Shown here one piece after another: positions 47,901 through 50,211 of a stretch of DNA of 50,211 nucleotides (within the stretch, counting starts at the first letter, position 1; the number at the start of each line of letters is the position of its first letter). The stretch is from positions 1-50,211 of the forward strand of contig CANQBW010000005.1 of assembly GCA_947589565.1 (NCBI GenBank), in the 5' to 3' direction. The position numbers and the translations under genes are program-made. Origin of the DNA: an uncultured Clostridia bacterium (GTDB taxonomy: Bacteria > Bacillota > Clostridia > Christensenellales > Borkfalkiaceae). The notes below the pieces were generated by a model, which was given only the letters and a program-made list of their open reading frames with translations, was not told the DNA's origin and did no database searches.

Positions 47901-48193
47901 AACACATGCGCCGCGGCAAACAGCGCTGCGCCGGTCAAAAACCACACTTCCCCCGTGTTGTAAATGAAGATATCCCCCGCCATTGCAAAAAGACAGCCGA
48001 TGGACATGAGGATCGGAAAGGATCTCTTTGCCTTACATTTGAACGCATAAAAGAGGTTCACAAGTGCGACAAACGCAAAGCACGCGCTCGCTGCGCTCTT
48101 TAACCAGAGTGCGGGACTTATGATCAGCATCACATCAAACGCGATCACGCCCGCCAACAACAAGAAATCGATCAAATAAACTGTTCTTTTCAT
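44942..48193 (-). CDS. YhhN lysoplasmalogenase - iron ADH - ALDH triple fusion
   Basis: A 1083-residue protein with three enzyme domains. Residues 1-225: about eight helices with the YhhN/TMEM86 marks AGDIFIY (72-78), SDLMLL (183-188) and YYPAQ (207-211); this family hydrolyses the vinyl ether of lysoplasmalogens to free aldehyde. Residues 240-625: iron-type alcohol dehydrogenase with GGGSP (336-340) and metal ligands Asp435, His439, His502 and His516. Residues 635-1083: aldehyde dehydrogenase with NPWN (738-741), FTGSK, Glu836 (LELGGK) and Cys870 (GQTCVAP), and the C-terminal end of class-3 fatty aldehyde dehydrogenases. The domain order is the reverse of AdhE. All catalytic residues I can check are present. 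It starts 3 bases after the amide hydrolase stop. A role in plasmalogen breakdown is an inference from the domains. Confidence 0.9.
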   Translation of the reverse strand: MKRTVYLIDFLLLAGVIAFDVMLIISPALWLKSAASACFAFVALVNLFYAFKCKAKRSFPILMSIGCLFAMAGDIFIYNTGEVWFLTGAALFAAAHVFYVAAYYTSFGFRLADLVVSAVIFVPSVLFITLAPIFAFGGSLMEIVCVLYALILSLMVGKALADLRKGTALAVLLALGSVLFFTSDLMLLIDMFSAANALPRILCLATYYPAQILLAFSLILHAEKGVHFFKRLYCRIFQGILKLALPLLPYKDPKIIEKLTDIPEVLRANKKTHPLIVTDQTIFELGLCEPLINSLKTEGISITLYHGTVANPTTDNVEEALKLYRSEGCDSLIGFGGGSPMDCAKCVGALVARPEKSLNKMRGILKVRKAIPLLIAVPTTAGTGSETTLAAVVVDSATHHKYAINDFPLIPSYAVLDESLTESLPKHIVATTGMDALTHAIEAYIGRGGNGETRKDALEAIKLVFENLEKSYQGEEAAQKAMLLASHKAGRAFSKAYVGYVHALAHALGGKYNIAHGLANAVILPVVLREYGKAVHKKLWKIALFCGLIDKNVSYSQGAEAVIGKIEEMNAKFGIGSTFQEIRRGDLEELAFYAEKEANPLYPVPVLWDREKLKEMYLKLHGENVDETDIPTIVNRQRKYFESGATLSVKHRKKRLEALYSAIKANLPALHEGLKTDLGKSGTESYMCETGLALSELSFMLKHMKKFAKPKRVKTPLSQAISKSYRLPSPYGTVLIMNPWNYPFLLSMDPLIDAIAAGNTVVLKLSAYSPNTNKAIKEVIDSVFPPEYVSVLFGGAKINRELMEIKFDYIFFTGSKRVGQLVYEKAAGRLTPVTLELGGKSPCIVDETANLKLAAKRIVWGKFLNLGQTCVAPDYIYCSEKIHDPLLAELKKQIIAQFGRNPLENPTYGKMINEKHFVRVSALIDKTKVVHGGKTDAERLKIEPTVLDGVQYADAVMQEEIFGPVLPILTYKDEEEVVKYIKENDAPLALYVFSADKSRIKRLTTEIGFGGGCVNDVVIHLATPYMPFGGFGASGLGSYHGKTGFETFSHYKSIVDKSTLLDLPMRYQPYRKVNEKLIKFFLK

Positions 48194-48196
48194 TTT

Positions 48197-49450
48197 TTAT
48201 TTTCCTGCGACTGTCTTCAATTCTCCCGTAGCAAAAGAATACTCATAAATCGCCGTGGAATCGTCGAAGTTTTCATTGGAGACCCAAAGTACTGTTTTTT
48301 GCGTCAGGTTATAAATGACGCTATGTACGGTACAGCCGTCCCCCTTCCCCCAACTTCTTCTGCCGACGGTTTTGAGGATCTCCATCGCCGCCCACTCGTC
48401 CTTTACGACGCCGTCGGTTTTGGAGAGGTCGGAATAAATTTGATCATACCGATCAAGTCCCGCCTTATCCTCGTCCTTGGTATAATACCCGGGCTGAATG
48501 ATGAAGTTCGTGATCCATTGAAAGTCGCTCTCTCCCTCATGATCTCCGATCTTCTCATCCCCCGTGTTATAGGTGACGACAAGTTCGCGGGCGGAGCCGT
48601 CGTTGTCCGTCTCGTCCGTGCCGCCCACGGGGACCCATTCGAGAATGGCGCTTTTTCCCGTCGCGTCTGCAATCATATAGTGGAAAGAGGTGTTTGCCGA
48701 GTCGTGAAGATTATATTGCTTGACAAGCTCGACCGCCTCATCTACATCGTCCGCATAGTCGAGGATCATGCGAAGCATGGTCGTCGAGGTGATGTCGGGC
48801 TTATTCGGATCGTTCTGGTCGGTCGCGACGGCGTTGTTGTTTTCGGGTTCACCCTGATAGGTCATATAGATGCCGCAGCTCACACCCGCATCGTTGATCC
48901 CGTCGAGGGGCGCAAACGGAGCGGCAAGGCAAGTGATCTTATTCATCAGCCCTTCCACGTTTTTCTCCGTGCTAATTCCGACATAGTTCAGATCAACCGT
49001 TGAGAAGGACGCGTGTCTGCCGCCGCCGGGGTTTGTGAGAGTCAGGCAGACGTTTGTCTTATCGAAGTCATAATTGCGGGCGAAGAGCCTATCCCCGCTC
49101 TCGGTCACCGCCGTAAAGGAGGAACAGCCGATATCGCTCTCCTTGATGCCCATATCCATGAGTCCGCGGGTAATTTTATTGGAGATGAATGCAATGAGTT
49201 CGGAGTCCTTCTTCGCGCCGCCCTCCTCAAGGAAATCGTCGAAATAGAACCCGCCGCTCACTTTCATGCTGTAGACTGCGCCGTCCTTATGCGCATCGTT
49301 GCGGTCTCGAAGCAACGTGAAGCTCGAAACAGAAGAGAACTCGTTGTGCCAGATCCCGAAGAACACCGAAACGAGAACGATGATCAATGCGAAAATGACC
49401 GCAAGCAGAATGCAGAGGGTGCGCAGCAAGATTTTTTTGGTTTTTGTCAT
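48197..49450 (-). CDS. Membrane-anchored linear amide C-N hydrolase
   Basis: A 417-residue Ntn-type hydrolase of the choloylglycine/acyl-CoA:6-APA acyltransferase group. An N-terminal hydrophobic helix (about 7-33) anchors or exports it. The likely nucleophile is Cys109 in IGCSSF, where cleavage between Gly and Cys would expose it, as in the C45 acyltransferases; RNYDFD at 125-130 is the conserved Arg/Asp motif. Such enzymes cut fatty acyl or bile acyl amides. It lies between marR and the fusion enzyme, with a GGAG ribosome site 24 bases after marR, so an N-acyl lipid is a plausible substrate (inference). Confidence 0.8.
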   Translation of the reverse strand: MTKTKKILLRTLCILLAVIFALIIVLVSVFFGIWHNEFSSVSSFTLLRDRNDAHKDGAVYSMKVSGGFYFDDFLEEGGAKKDSELIAFISNKITRGLMDMGIKESDIGCSSFTAVTESGDRLFARNYDFDKTNVCLTLTNPGGGRHASFSTVDLNYVGISTEKNVEGLMNKITCLAAPFAPLDGINDAGVSCGIYMTYQGEPENNNAVATDQNDPNKPDITSTTMLRMILDYADDVDEAVELVKQYNLHDSANTSFHYMIADATGKSAILEWVPVGGTDETDNDGSARELVVTYNTGDEKIGDHEGESDFQWITNFIIQPGYYTKDEDKAGLDRYDQIYSDLSKTDGVVKDEWAAMEILKTVGRRSWGKGDGCTVHSVIYNLTQKTVLWVSNENFDDSTAIYEYSFATGELKTVAGK

Positions 49451-49474
49451 ATTCTTTTCTCCTTTTTTGAAATT

Positions 49475-49924
49475 TTATTGATTGTTTTTTATCAATTCCT
49501 TATAATATGCTCTCAAATTTTCATTGATCACATCGAGCGATCGATAAAAGAAGATCCTCTCCTCTTCCGTAAAGTCCACGCTGCCCGCGGCAACTGCCCT
49601 CTGAGCACACGCACAGATATTGCTTGTAAATTGCTTTCCTTCTTCCGTCAGTTTGATGGTCGAATAGCGCCGATTGGCGTCATAGATGACATAGCCCTTT
49701 TCCTGCATCATTTTCAGCGCGCGCGAAATCGCCGCCTTGTCTTCGAGCGTCAATTCCGAGAGCTCCTTCGCCGTAAGCCCCTGCGGATTCTTGTTGAGAT
49801 AGTAACTGCACATCACATGAATGGGCTTCAAGCCGTATTTTTCGATTTCAAAGGTCTTAATTTTTTGAACAAGCTTGTTCAGCCGCAAGATCGACAGCGT
49901 AAAATCCACAAATAAATCTTCCAT
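49475..49924 (-). CDS. MarR-family transcriptional regulator
   Basis: A 149-residue winged-helix regulator with the MarR core: LTAKELSELTLEDKAAISRALKMM, cut at its key part ELSELTLEDKAAISRAL, then GYVIYD and YSTIKLTEEG. It is the first gene of the operon with the amide hydrolase and the triple-fusion enzyme. Two near-identical inverted sites flank and overlap its promoter, so autorepression, relieved by a lipid or phenolic ligand, is likely by family precedent. The ligand is not known. Confidence 0.9.
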   Translation of the reverse strand: MEDLFVDFTLSILRLNKLVQKIKTFEIEKYGLKPIHVMCSYYLNKNPQGLTAKELSELTLEDKAAISRALKMMQEKGYVIYDANRRYSTIKLTEEGKQFTSNICACAQRAVAAGSVDFTEEERIFFYRSLDVINENLRAYYKELIKNNQ

Positions 49925-49936
49925 AAAAAGCCCCTT

Positions 49937-49985
49937 AGTTGATTAGTCAACCAAAGTATACCCTTTCTTGGTTGATTTGTCAACT
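49937..49985 (-). promoter_or_regulatory. marR operon promoter with paired operator
   Basis: Minus-strand TTGACA (49983-49978), 17 bases, TATACT (49960-49955), start near 49948. The sites AGTTGATTAGTCAACCAA (49937-49954) and TTGGTTGATTTGTCAACT (49968-49985) form one large inverted repeat; each half is itself nearly palindromic. One overlaps the -35 box and the other the start region, the classic layout for MarR repression. Confidence 0.8.
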
Positions 49986-50055
49986 GATTTTCCGATATCA
50001 TTTTTTGTCGGTTCTATTCCAACCGAATTGGCTCTTTCGTGAGGAACAAACGGCA

Positions 50056-50095
50056 ACCGCCGACAGAGCATTACGCTCCGTCGGCGGTCTTTTTT
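50056..50095 (+). terminator. Strong rightward terminator without an obvious gene
   Basis: A 14-bp stem with one mismatch (ACCGCCGACAGAGC with GCTCCGTCGGCGGT, loop ATTAC) is followed by TTTTTTATTTTT on the plus strand. No plus-strand gene ends before it. The preceding 49986-50055 shows only a small CCAA/TTGG hairpin; a short plus-strand RNA is possible but unproven. Confidence 0.7.
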
Positions 50096-50134
50096 ATTTT
50101 TATCATTAAATTTCAGATGAACAAGGCAATTTGG

Positions 50135-50172
50135 TTGACAAGAATAATACCATATAGTATAATTCTATATGG
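50135..50172 (+). promoter_or_regulatory. Consensus promoter with palindromic operator
   Basis: TTGACA (50135-50140), 17 bases, TATAAT (50158-50163): perfect consensus. The palindrome CCATATAG-N7-CTATATGG (50150-50172) encloses the -10 box, so a repressor bound there would block initiation. Confidence 0.8.
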
Positions 50173-50191
50173 GATTGACAGGGAGATTTCT

Positions 50192-50211
50192 ATGGATAGT
50201 CAATTTGGATT
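50192..50211 (+). CDS. Start of a gene cut by the window edge
   Basis: ATG at 50192 after a GGGAG ribosome site gives MDSQFG before the window ends. The opening resembles PadR-family regulators, which often begin MDSQ or MDTQF, and an autoregulator would fit the operator just upstream. Six residues are too few to be sure. Confidence 0.5.

Overview
The window looks like a chromosome segment of an uncultured member of the class Clostridia, perhaps a gut Christensenellales-type lineage. This placement is an inference from gene content: an rpoB-rpoC pair with Firmicutes-length subunits, RqcP next to a fused IspDF, RadA, a DnaD primosome protein, DegV, YwlE-type phosphatase, Sua5 and a DUF1538/PII pair. 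Most of the sequence is GC-rich housekeeping DNA. The stretch from about 27.1 to 31.2 kb is visibly AT-richer.

Layout. 1-538: no gene; a cluster of dispersed repeats and hairpins behind rpoC. 539-8410 (-): rpoC and rpoB; RpoB carries a long acidic tail. 8411-8724: two face-to-face promoters. 8725-11465 (+): rqcP, ispDF, radA. 11520-19746 (-): a four-gene unit of ABC ATPase, permease, a 1678-residue membrane-anchored Ig-repeat protein and a YwaF/TMEM164-like membrane protein. 19936-24400 (-): parE and parC. 24738-25622: a gene-free repeat cluster. 25623-26942 (-): rarA. 27156-31114: small AT-rich accessory genes (DUF2441-like, flavodoxin-ferredoxin, P-loop kinase, TfoX domain, lipoprotein) with a recurrent promoter sequence. 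31300-31382 (-): tRNA-Leu(CAG). 31410-42675 (-): eleven tightly packed genes: alpha/beta hydrolase, lepB, degV, pepF, dnaB, tsaC, a low-molecular-weight phosphatase, rpiB, DUF1538, tandem PII and peptidase E. 42840-44549 (+): dnaD-like. 44942-49924 (-): MarR regulator, linear-amide hydrolase and a three-domain fusion enzyme. The right edge holds a consensus promoter with a palindromic operator and the first codons of a new gene.

The most interesting protein system is the 44.9-49.9 kb operon. One 1083-residue protein joins a YhhN (lysoplasmalogenase) membrane domain, an iron alcohol dehydrogenase and an aldehyde dehydrogenase. The chemistry fits: YhhN releases a fatty aldehyde, and the two fused oxidoreductases could turn it into alcohol or acid. 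The operon also encodes a probable N-acyl amide hydrolase and a MarR repressor whose paired operator overlaps the promoter.

The most interesting non-coding signal is a dispersed element of about 150-175 bases. It has three hairpins whose arm sequences differ between copies while pairing, order and a 53-base linker are kept. Full copies lie just downstream of rpoC and rarA and in the 24.9 kb gap; partial copies follow parC and dnaD.
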